The position numbers and the translations under genes are program-made. 64,000 nt of DNA, from assembly GCA_002292285.1 (NCBI GenBank), contig DBBP01000006.1:1-64000 (forward strand). Reading direction: 5' to 3'. The notes beneath the pieces were generated by a model. It saw nothing but the letters and a program-made list of their open reading frames with translations. It ran no database searches and was not told where the DNA came from. Numbering within the stretch: the stretch's first letter is position 1; the number at the start of each line of letters is the position of its first letter. Of the stretch, positions 52,297 through 60,024 are shown one piece after another. This DNA comes from Proteobacteria bacterium UBA981 (lineage in GTDB: Bacteria > Pseudomonadota > Gammaproteobacteria > Ga0077536).

Positions 52297-52635
52297 ATGA
52301 AATTAATCACGGCAATCATAAAACCGTTCAAACTCGACGATGTGCGCGAGGCACTTTCGGAACTCGGTGTAAACGGCATGACAGTCACCGAGTTGAAAGG
52401 TTTCGGGCGTCAAAAAGGTCATACCGAATTGTATCGAGGCGCAGAATACGTCGTCGATTTTCTGCCCAAGATCAAGATAGAAATCGCGGTGGCCGATGAG
52501 CAACTCGACGATATCGTGACGTGCATAAGAAATGCGGCAAACACCGAGTCAATCGGCGACGGCAAGATTTTTGTCTCTGAACTGCTTGAAGTCGTGCGCA
52601 TTCGAACCGGCGAGACCGGCTCGGATGCCGTCTAG
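52297..52635 (+). CDS. glnK: nitrogen regulatory PII protein (second copy)
   Basis: 112 residues from ATG 52297 with GGAGAGA just upstream; the open frame extends six codons further. It is closely similar to the first copy, with an identical T-loop around Y51, but differs in the middle helix and the C-terminal ~10 residues. It is paired with a second, more divergent ammonium transporter. The TGGCACG at 52180 upstream lacks a matching -12 element, so its promoter is unclear. Confidence 0.95.
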   Translation: MKLITAIIKPFKLDDVREALSELGVNGMTVTELKGFGRQKGHTELYRGAEYVVDFLPKIKIEIAVADEQLDDIVTCIRNAANTESIGDGKIFVSELLEVVRIRTGETGSDAV

Positions 52636-52680
52636 GCGAGGCTAACAGGCCAACACACGATCGTTTCGAAGGAGAAGTTT

Positions 52681-53958
52681 ATGTCACGCGTTTTACTTGG
52701 ATTATTTATTTGTCTTATCCCTCAGTTGGCGGTTGCCGATAGTCTCAATAGCGGGGATGGTGCCTGGTTACTGACCTCGACTGCTTTAGTTTTGTTTATG
52801 ACCCTGCCGGGCCTGGCGCTGTTTTACGCCGGACTCGTGCGCGCCAAGAACGTTTTGTCGGTACTCATGCAGTGCTTTGCGCTGACCTGTTTGATGTCCT
52901 TGTTATGGATGTTCGCCGGATACGGATTGGCTTTTGGTGATGGCGGTGACTGGAACGCTTATATCGGCAGTGGCCAAATCATGCTGTCCGGCGTAACTCG
53001 GGGTTCAATGAGCGGCACTATTCCTGAGACGGTCTTCGTGATGTTCCAAATGACTTTCGCGATCATCACCCCGGCTCTGATCGTGGGCGGTTTCGCGGAA
53101 AGAATGAAATTCTCTGCGGTGCTGATTTTCAGCACGCTGTGGTTGTTTGTCGTTTACGTCCCCGTGTGTCATTGGGTGTGGGGTGGCGGCTGGTTGAGTG
53201 ACATGGGGCTGCTGGATTTTGCCGGCGGAACGGTTGTTCATGTCAATGCAGGTGTCGCTGCGATCGTGACGGCAATGGTGCTCGGTAATCGGAAGGGTTT
53301 CCCGCAGACGGCCATGCCGCCACACAACCTGACCATGACAGTGACCGGCGCTTCGATGCTCTGGGTGGGTTGGTTCGGCTTCAATGCCGGCAGCGCCGTG
53401 GCAGCGAACAATGATGCTGGCATGGCAATGCTGGCTACACACATTTCGGCTGCAGCCGGGTCGCTGGCCTGGATGACCATCGAGTGGGTTAAGCATGGCA
53501 AGCCCAGCGTGCTGGGTATCGTCACAGGTATGGTCGCCGGTCTCGGTACAATTACCCCTGCGTCAGGATTTGTCGGACCGGTGGGTGCCTTATGCATCGG
53601 GCTCACGGCCGGTGTGGTGTGCTACTTCAGCACTCAGATCATCAAACGAACCTTCAAAATCGATGACTCGCTCGATGTTTTCCCGGTGCACGGCGTGGGC
53701 GGCATTTTGGGGACGATTCTGGCTGGCGTTTTCGTCGCTGAGAAGTTGGGTGGCAGCGGCTATGCCGAAGGGGTCACCATGAGCTCGCAGTTGATGACCC
53801 AAACGATTGGGGTCGTGGCTACCTTTGTGTGGTGCGCAGTGATGACGCTGGTTCTATTGAAGGTTACTCAGGCGCTGGTTGGTCTGCGCGTCACTCCCGA
53901 AGTCGAGACCGAGGGGCTTGATCTTGCCGAGCACGATGAGCGTGGCTACAACCTCTAA
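52681..53958 (+). CDS. amtB: ammonium transporter (second copy, with signal peptide)
   Basis: 425 residues. Unlike the first copy it begins with a cleavable-looking signal peptide (~1-19, ending QLAVADS), as in E. coli AmtB, then eleven membrane helices. The pore histidines lie in VVHVNAGVAA and PVHGVGGILG. The C-terminal tail (VTPEVETEGLDLAEHDERGY), given here in two parts VTPEVETEGLD and LAEHDERGY, is the GlnK-binding region. The two transporters are divergent paralogues, not a recent duplication. Confidence 0.95.
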   Translation: MSRVLLGLFICLIPQLAVADSLNSGDGAWLLTSTALVLFMTLPGLALFYAGLVRAKNVLSVLMQCFALTCLMSLLWMFAGYGLAFGDGGDWNAYIGSGQIMLSGVTRGSMSGTIPETVFVMFQMTFAIITPALIVGGFAERMKFSAVLIFSTLWLFVVYVPVCHWVWGGGWLSDMGLLDFAGGTVVHVNAGVAAIVTAMVLGNRKGFPQTAMPPHNLTMTVTGASMLWVGWFGFNAGSAVAANNDAGMAMLATHISAAAGSLAWMTIEWVKHGKPSVLGIVTGMVAGLGTITPASGFVGPVGALCIGLTAGVVCYFSTQIIKRTFKIDDSLDVFPVHGVGGILGTILAGVFVAEKLGGSGYAEGVTMSSQLMTQTIGVVATFVWCAVMTLVLLKVTQALVGLRVTPEVETEGLDLAEHDERGYNL

Positions 53959-54309
53959 GTGAGATCAGATCATCCCTCCGAGAGCGCCAGCAGGCTTGCC
54001 GGAGGGGGGATCTGAGACTTGTGCAGACCAGCGAAAAGGCTCTTCGTAGCGGGTGTTTAGGGGGTTTAGATCGGCCGTTTGAGCCGACAAGGGTGACGTA
54101 AAATCGGGCTCTACGTCGCACAATATTTTGCAAATAGACGTTCCCTTGATGTGGCTGTATGCATACAATCACGCTCGCACACCCCGGATAACGCTGGGCC
54201 CTGAAAGCTTGCCGCAAAATCTCTCGCTAACGTGCCGCCTGCTGACAGCCGCCGACGTCAATTTTGGGAACAGATCAACGCTTTCGTATGCACCCAGCAG
54301 TGAAGAAAC
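53959..54309. other. 351-bp intergenic region with a long stem-loop
   Basis: Bases 53964-54014 can form a hairpin: outer stem CAGATC/GATCTG and inner stem CCCTCCG/CGGAGGG. There is no T-tract on the plus strand, so it may be a weak or Rho-assisted terminator or an RNA-stabilising element. Nothing else is recognised before the next gene. Confidence 0.5.
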
Positions 54310-55374
54310 ATGGCAGACGGTCAACTCGTAGATAAAAACATCCTCAAGACGTTGGTGCCTGCCAACGCTTTGAATGCCGAGAATTTTCAGGAGCTGGCCG
54401 GCAAAGCGTTCGTTGAAGAGCTGGCGCCCGGTAAGATGGTGTTTAAAATCGGCGAGGTTGACCGCAAAACCACCTATCTGTTGGAAGGTGAAATAACGCT
54501 GAGCGATGATTCAGGGGGTAGCTCCACGATCAGAGGGGGCACTGATGCGGCCAAGCATCCGCTGGCGAACATGCAGCCCCGCAAACAAACAGCGAAGACC
54601 AAGACCGCCTGCAAAATCACCCGCTTCGACAGCGATCTGATGGATATTCTGCTTACCTGGGACCAGCTGTCAGGTATCGAGGTTAACGAGATCCAGGTCG
54701 ACGAGGATGAGGAAGATGACGATAGCGACTGGATGACCCGAATTCTTCAATCGCAAGCATTTCTGCAGATCCCGCCGGCGAACATCCAGGCCATGTTTAT
54801 GCGCATGCAGGAAGTGCCCATGAGTGCAGGGCAGGTGATTCTCAAGCAAGGCGACGATGGCGATTATTACTACGTCATCAAACACGGCAAAGTGAAGGTG
54901 ACACGGGCATCGAAGACCGGTGCAGAATTGACACTCGCAACCTTGAAAGACGGCGATGCATTCGGGGAAGAGGCGCTGTTATCGGAAGCAAAGCGCAACG
55001 CAACCATAACGATGGATACGGAAGGCACCTTAATGCGCCTTTCGAAAGAAGATTTCAATGCCTTGCTGAAGGAACCCATGCTTAGCTGGCTAACGCTCGC
55101 CGAAGCCATGGAAATGGCCGGTAACGGGGCCAAGCTGCTCGACGTTCGGCTTGAGAGCGAACATTCCAACAATGGTCTCGAAGGGAGTATGAACATCCCC
55201 TTGTTTATGCTGCGCCTGAAAACGGATTCTCTTGATCCGGAGGTTCAATACATCGTGTATTGCGATACCGGCCGCCGCAGTTCAGCTGCCGCATTTCTGC
55301 TCAGCGAACGTGGCTTTGAGTCCTATGCACTACAGGGCGGGCTGATGGAGCAGGGGCCGGAACCGAGCGCTTAA
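54310..55374 (+). CDS. cyclic-nucleotide-binding and rhodanese-domain protein
   Basis: 354 residues, soluble. Residues ~20-115 form a degenerate cNMP-binding beta-roll. A very acidic linker with a run of D/E (~125-138) precedes a second, better-conserved cNMP domain (~150-255) with KQGDDGDYYYVIKHGKVKV and DGDAFGEEALL. The C-terminal rhodanese domain (~265-354) has active-site C318 in YCDTGRRSS. The second domain keeps the GEEAL segment expected at the phosphate-binding cassette. The ligand and sulfur acceptor are unknown; it may be a nucleotide-gated sulfurtransferase. Confidence 0.85.
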   Translation: MADGQLVDKNILKTLVPANALNAENFQELAGKAFVEELAPGKMVFKIGEVDRKTTYLLEGEITLSDDSGGSSTIRGGTDAAKHPLANMQPRKQTAKTKTACKITRFDSDLMDILLTWDQLSGIEVNEIQVDEDEEDDDSDWMTRILQSQAFLQIPPANIQAMFMRMQEVPMSAGQVILKQGDDGDYYYVIKHGKVKVTRASKTGAELTLATLKDGDAFGEEALLSEAKRNATITMDTEGTLMRLSKEDFNALLKEPMLSWLTLAEAMEMAGNGAKLLDVRLESEHSNNGLEGSMNIPLFMLRLKTDSLDPEVQYIVYCDTGRRSSAAAFLLSERGFESYALQGGLMEQGPEPSA

Positions 55375-55420
55375 TTGGCGTGAGCCGCATCCGAAGGGCG
55401 CGGCGCTAATCCGTATAAAC

Positions 55421-56275
55421 ATGTCTGACTGGTTCCCTCCACGGCGTTCAGCCGCGGCTTACTGCTGCGTTGTCGGCACACCTGTGGCACACAGCAAGTC
55501 GCCCTTAATACACGCAGCATTTGCCGCCGAAACCGGCATCGAACTTGATTACGACCGGGTTGAAGTGCAACCCGGTACGCTTGCCGGCGCAGTGACACAG
55601 TTTCGACAGATTGGCGGCATCGGCATGAACGTCACTGTGCCGCTGAAGCTCGAAGCCTGGTCATTAGCCCAGGTCCGCAGCCAACGCGCGCAGTCCGCAG
55701 GTGCGGCCAACACGCTCTGGTTCGACGGCGACGGCCAGATCAACGCGGACAACACCGACGGCGTCGGTCTGGTTCGTGACTTGACACGTAATCACCACAT
55801 AACCCTGCAAGACACGACGATTTTGCTTTTGGGAGCTGGTGGAGCGGCGCGTGGCGTGGTTCCGGCTCTGCTCGACTGTGCACCGAAGACGTTATTGATT
55901 AGTAACCGCTCGGCGCATAAAGCCAAATCCCTTGCTGAGGAATTTAGTGGCCAAACTTCCATCGTTGAACCCGTGCCATGGGGCGATATGCGCGGCATCG
56001 AGCAGCCGCAATCGATCATCAACGCGACCTCACTTAGTTTGTCTGGCGACGTACCGCCTCTAGATATCGATCTGCTAGCCCGCGCGCAAATCTGCTACGA
56101 CATGATGTACAGCGCTGAACCGACGGCATTCGTGGCATGGTGCCGTGAAAACGGCGCGCCCGTTGCAGTCGACGGACTTGGCATGCTGGTTGAGCAGGCA
56201 GCCGAGTCATTCACAATCTGGCACGGCCGCACACCGCAAACCGGTCCTGTCATTAAAGAATTGCGAGGCTTGTAA
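55421..56275 (+). CDS. aroE: shikimate dehydrogenase (NADP+)
   Basis: 284 residues. The substrate site is seen in AHSKSPLIH and MNVTVPLKLEA (catalytic lysine), and NADNTDGVGL holds the catalytic aspartate. The Rossmann nucleotide-binding loop is LLGAGGAARGVV with the SNRSAHKA region for NADP+. It reduces 3-dehydroshikimate in aromatic amino acid synthesis. It follows the cyclic-nucleotide/rhodanese gene by 46 bases and could be co-transcribed. Confidence 0.95.
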   Translation: MSDWFPPRRSAAAYCCVVGTPVAHSKSPLIHAAFAAETGIELDYDRVEVQPGTLAGAVTQFRQIGGIGMNVTVPLKLEAWSLAQVRSQRAQSAGAANTLWFDGDGQINADNTDGVGLVRDLTRNHHITLQDTTILLLGAGGAARGVVPALLDCAPKTLLISNRSAHKAKSLAEEFSGQTSIVEPVPWGDMRGIEQPQSIINATSLSLSGDVPPLDIDLLARAQICYDMMYSAEPTAFVAWCRENGAPVAVDGLGMLVEQAAESFTIWHGRTPQTGPVIKELRGL

Positions 56276-56789
56276 GATTGCCCGCTACGCGGGTCAAACT
56301 GGCCATCACTTGATGTAGCATTTAAACCACACGTAGGTTGCATCCCGCACTTGCCCTGGATCGCCACAGAGGAAGATTTTCGCCGCCGGCGTCCTGCGAT
56401 GTCACTTCGGCGCGGCGCAAGCAGGCAGTTTACCGAGCGCGCTGCTGGTTCAAGCAGCGAGCAGTGGCGAAGCATCAGTGACGGGTAGGTTTCCGGGCTG
56501 GAAAGGCGTCTCGAGTGCGAATCGAACGATTTGTTATTCACATTGCGGGCCGGGCCACTGCCCAATGTCTGCAAGTTACCGCGCAAAGCAGCAATGTAGC
56601 TCGCAGTATGTTCCATAACTAACTGAATATTAATAAATTAAGTCATTTTGGTTATTTCTTGACCAATCTGTCGAAGTAGTCGCTGTGAGACCGCAAAAAG
56701 TCCCCTCTTCCAGAGTCCATGCACAACCTTATCCACAGAAATTGTGGGTAACCTAACGGCAGCTATCTGACGCCATCTGTGCGCCGAAA
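56276..56789. other. 514-bp intergenic region between aroE and rsmA
   Basis: Convergent space. Just after aroE, CCCGCTACGCGGG forms a short hairpin without a T-tract. Bases ~56620-56660 are AT-rich, followed by the paired DnaA-box-like sites. Open frames on the minus strand here look like noise. Confidence 0.4.
56729..56751. promoter_or_regulatory. inverted pair of DnaA-box-like sites or a hairpin
   Basis: TTATCCACA (56729-56737) is a perfect DnaA box. TGTGGGTAA (56743-56751) is an inverted box with one mismatch. The two halves can also pair as a 9-bp stem with one wobble and a 5-base loop, about 40 bases past the rsmA stop, so a terminator-like role is the alternative. Confidence 0.4.
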
Positions 56790-57563
56790 TTAGCCTGCCG
56801 GACCGTGCACAGCGCGGGCCAGACACTCGAAATCCGCAACCGATAGCGATTCCGCTCGTTGACCCGGGTCGACGTGACAGTCGAGGAAGATGCGTTTATC
56901 AAAGTGGCTGCGCAGGGCGTTCGAGATTGTTTTGCGACGTTGCGCAAACGCCAAACGGACCAGATCGGCAAAGGTCTGTTCGAACTGGGGTTCTGGCGGC
57001 AGCGTCAATGGAACAAGTTGCACGACTGCAGAATCGACTTTCGGCGGTGGCATAAAGCTTTCCGGCGGGACGTCGAGGCGCAATTTAATCGTCGCACGCC
57101 GTTGTGCCATCACGCTCAATCTGCCAAACGAGCGCGTACCGGGCTCAGCAGCAAGTCGCTCGGCAACTTCACGCTGCACCATGAACGTCATTTCATGAAA
57201 CTTTCCGGTGAATTCGAGCAAGCGCAAAATCAGTGCAGTCGAAATGTTGTATGGGAGATTGCCGACGGCTTTCCAGCTATCTGCGGCGCGGGTCGCCAGG
57301 GCCAGATCGAGAGTCAGAATGTCTTGTGTGTGGATAGTCAGACTCGACGTTTGTCGATGCTTAAGTTCCAGAGCAGCAGCGAGGTCGCGATCAATTTCGA
57401 CGACCGAGAGTTGAGCTCCGGACGCTATCAGTGGCTCGGTCAACACACCGCCACCGGGACCTATTTCAAGGATGTAGTCATCGCGTTGCGGTCTGATGAG
57501 CCCAATGATCTGATCGACGATGTAGTCGTCGACGAGAAAATGTTGTCCGAAGCGTTTTCGCAT
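56790..57563 (-). CDS. rsmA: 16S rRNA (adenine1518/1519-N6)-dimethyltransferase
   Basis: 257 residues from ATG 57563, sharing one base with the pdxA stop; a GTG one codon earlier is possible. It carries the family start RKRFGQHFL, SAM motif EIGPGGGVLTEPL, the catalytic NLPY and the PPPKVDSAVV segment. It dimethylates two adjacent adenines late in 30S maturation. It is the last gene of the lptD-surA-pdxA-rsmA cluster. Confidence 0.97.
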   Translation of the reverse strand: MRKRFGQHFLVDDYIVDQIIGLIRPQRDDYILEIGPGGGVLTEPLIASGAQLSVVEIDRDLAAALELKHRQTSSLTIHTQDILTLDLALATRAADSWKAVGNLPYNISTALILRLLEFTGKFHEMTFMVQREVAERLAAEPGTRSFGRLSVMAQRRATIKLRLDVPPESFMPPPKVDSAVVQLVPLTLPPEPQFEQTFADLVRLAFAQRRKTISNALRSHFDKRIFLDCHVDPGQRAESLSVADFECLARAVHGPAG

Positions 57564-58582
57564 CACGCCGCGCGGCGGCGCGCATATAGGGCTACGGCCA
57601 GGTCGAGCGCCGCAGTGAGACTACCGCTATCAGCCTTGCCGGTTCCCGCTAAATCAAACGCGGTCCCGTGATCGACCGAAGTGCGGATGAAGGGCATACC
57701 GAGCGTTACGTTGACTGACGCTCCGAAGCCAAGTGCTTTAAGTGCACTAAGGCCCTGATCGTGGTACATCGCGACGATGACGTCGAAACGTTTTCGTTGA
57801 TCTGCAGTGAACACGGTATCGGCCGGCAGCGGCCCCGTGATGTCGATGCCACATTCGCGCAGCGAGGCCAGCGCGGGAATGATGACGTCCCGTTCTTCGG
57901 TGCCCAAATGTCCTTGTTCGCCGGCATGCGGATTCAGCCCACAAACGCAGATTCGAGGCGATCGCAGTCCGAATATGGAACGCAAATCCTTATCCACAAT
58001 TTGGAGAACTCGTTGAATCAGGTCGCTCGTCACGAGTCCAGGGACTGCACTTAGCGGCACGTGGGTCGTCAACAGGGCGACGCGCAATGACTCCGCGACC
58101 AACATCATGACCGGAAGCGGGATGCCAGCTCGCGCTGCGAGATACTCGGTGTGGCCGGTAAACGGAATGCCAGCGTCGTTGATCAGCGCCTTGTTGATGG
58201 GGCCGGTAACAAGAGCATCGGCGTTGCCCTGCAGGCATGCCGTGGTGGCCTGTTCGAGGCATTCAATGACATACGCACTATTGCGTGTATCTGCGCAGCC
58301 GCTAACCGGTGATTTTGCGCACTGGACAGACACGACTTGCATCACGCCGGGCGGCACAAGTGTTGCCGCGGCCGGATCTGAAATTTCGATTACGCTGACC
58401 GCAACGCCGAGTGCGTGCGCGCGCTGCATGATCAAGCGCGGGTCGACGAAGTACGCTATGGCGGCGGCGTGATTCCGCTGTGCCAGGGCGATGGCGAGAT
58501 CGGGGCCGATGCCTGCCGGTTCGCCTGGCGTTATTGCAATACGCGGATGGGGCGGCCTAATCAGTGTTGCGGAATTCGACAT
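57563..58582 (-). CDS. pdxA: 4-hydroxythreonine-4-phosphate dehydrogenase
   Basis: 339 residues from ATG 58582, which lies inside the surA 3' end; an upstream start would overlap surA further. Features are ITPGEPAGIGPDL at the start, FTGHTEYLA, metal-binding CGLNPHAGEQGHLG, and VAMYHDQGL with the C-terminal RTSVDHGTAFDLAGTG. It oxidises 4-phosphohydroxy-L-threonine in pyridoxal phosphate synthesis. It overlaps surA by 26 bases and rsmA by one. Confidence 0.96.
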   Translation of the reverse strand: MSNSATLIRPPHPRIAITPGEPAGIGPDLAIALAQRNHAAAIAYFVDPRLIMQRAHALGVAVSVIEISDPAAATLVPPGVMQVVSVQCAKSPVSGCADTRNSAYVIECLEQATTACLQGNADALVTGPINKALINDAGIPFTGHTEYLAARAGIPLPVMMLVAESLRVALLTTHVPLSAVPGLVTSDLIQRVLQIVDKDLRSIFGLRSPRICVCGLNPHAGEQGHLGTEERDVIIPALASLRECGIDITGPLPADTVFTADQRKRFDVIVAMYHDQGLSALKALGFGASVNVTLGMPFIRTSVDHGTAFDLAGTGKADSGSLTAALDLAVALYARRRAA

Positions 58583-59861
58583 ACGCTTCGTCACGCAGAC
58601 TGCGCAGCCAGGATTGACGCCGTTCATCGACTTTTTGCTGCAAAATCGCCTGGCGCGCGCGATCTCGCTTCACTTCTTCAGTGCCATCATGCATACGTCG
58701 GTCAGTGACTTGCAGGATGTGATACCCGAATTCACTTTCGAACGGGATCGTAATCACACCGATGTCGCTGCTTTTCATGACTTCTTCGAATTCAGGCACC
58801 ATTTTGCCTTCGCCGACCCAACCCAGATCGCCGCCCTGCAATGCTGAGCCTCGATCGTCGGAATTTGTGCGCGCAAGTTGCGCAAAGTCCGCGCCACCAT
58901 CAAGCCGCAGCCGGATTTGTTTGAGGCGGCGCAACGCACCTTCGCTGCTGAGCAGCTCGGATGGTGAGATGAGGATGTGCCGAACCTTGTGTTGTTCAAT
59001 CATCACGGTCTCGCCACTGCGCTGCTCGACCAGCTTAACGATGTGCAACCCACTGGGATTGGTGATGATGCTGCTCACGTCCCCGGCTTCCATGGTGCCG
59101 ATTGAATCGGCGAATAATGACGGTATCTGGCTGCCTTTCCGCCAACCTAAATCGCCACCATCCAGCGCCTGTTGACCATCAGACACGCTGATTGCCACTG
59201 AGCCAAAATCCTCGCCAGCATGAATACGGTCCAGGGTCTCCTGCGCTTTAGTTCGCGCCTGACCAATTTCTTCGTCAGTTGCGCCACTCAGTACGGCGAT
59301 AAGAATGTGAGCCAGGCGGTACTCAGTACCGTCAGCACTGGCATTCGATTCATTGCGCAGATAGTTTTCGATTTCGCTGGCGCGGACCCGGATACGGTCA
59401 TCGACCTCGGTTTTGCGCAACTTGGTAATCAGAATCTCCTGGCGGATCTGCTGACGGAATGCGTTGAACTCGTAACCTTCGGAGGCCAGAATCTCAATGA
59501 ATTGCTCTATTGTTAATTTGTTGCGCTTGGCTATGTCGGCGATAGCGCGGTCGAGCGATTTCTCTGTAACATCGACGCCGGCGCGGCCTGCCTGCTGGAT
59601 CTGGATTTTTTCCAAGACCAGGCGTTCCATCACTTGACGTTCCAGCACCGAGGTCGGTGGCGTCCGCGTGCCACTTTGGCGCAATTGCTCTCGCACCCGA
59701 GCCATTTGTTCATCGAGTTCACTTTCCATCACCACGTCTTCTTCGACAATGGCGATGATGCGGTCAAGCTCGATCGCCTGGGCGGGGCCCAGTAGGACGA
59801 GCAGGATGAACGCAACTGACAGGATTTCGGGTTTACTGATCAACGAACTGAGGCTACACAC
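58557..59861 (-). CDS. surA: periplasmic chaperone/peptidyl-prolyl isomerase SurA
   Basis: 434 residues from GTG 59861; a TTG at 59843 would give 428, the E. coli length, and an ATG at 59957 adds unlikely sequence. A signal peptide ends at LLGPAQA. The N-terminal SurA chaperone domain (~30-185) is followed by two parvulin domains, each with a GGDLGW segment. SurA escorts outer-membrane beta-barrels, including LptD encoded just upstream, to the BAM complex. The start is not fully resolved. Confidence 0.93.
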   Translation of the reverse strand: MCSLSSLISKPEILSVAFILLVLLGPAQAIELDRIIAIVEEDVVMESELDEQMARVREQLRQSGTRTPPTSVLERQVMERLVLEKIQIQQAGRAGVDVTEKSLDRAIADIAKRNKLTIEQFIEILASEGYEFNAFRQQIRQEILITKLRKTEVDDRIRVRASEIENYLRNESNASADGTEYRLAHILIAVLSGATDEEIGQARTKAQETLDRIHAGEDFGSVAISVSDGQQALDGGDLGWRKGSQIPSLFADSIGTMEAGDVSSIITNPSGLHIVKLVEQRSGETVMIEQHKVRHILISPSELLSSEGALRRLKQIRLRLDGGADFAQLARTNSDDRGSALQGGDLGWVGEGKMVPEFEEVMKSSDIGVITIPFESEFGYHILQVTDRRMHDGTEEVKRDRARQAILQQKVDERRQSWLRSLRDEAYVEFRNTD

Positions 59862-60024
59862 TAGGGCTCTCGTGGGAGCGTTACGGGTGATGCGGGGCAG
59901 CCGGCCAGAAACCGGGTTGGAACGAGCCGACGGCCGCGACGGATTGTACCCTATCATGGCTTGTTTGGAGCTATCGATGCCGACTGATTACGCGTTTCGC
60001 CTCGCACCAAAGGCATCGCGGCGA

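Noticed and set aside
56095..56616. 173-codon minus-strand ORF overlapping the aroE end
   Set aside because: It is antisense to conserved aroE sequence and composed of low-complexity, cysteine/arginine-rich translation typical of shadows.
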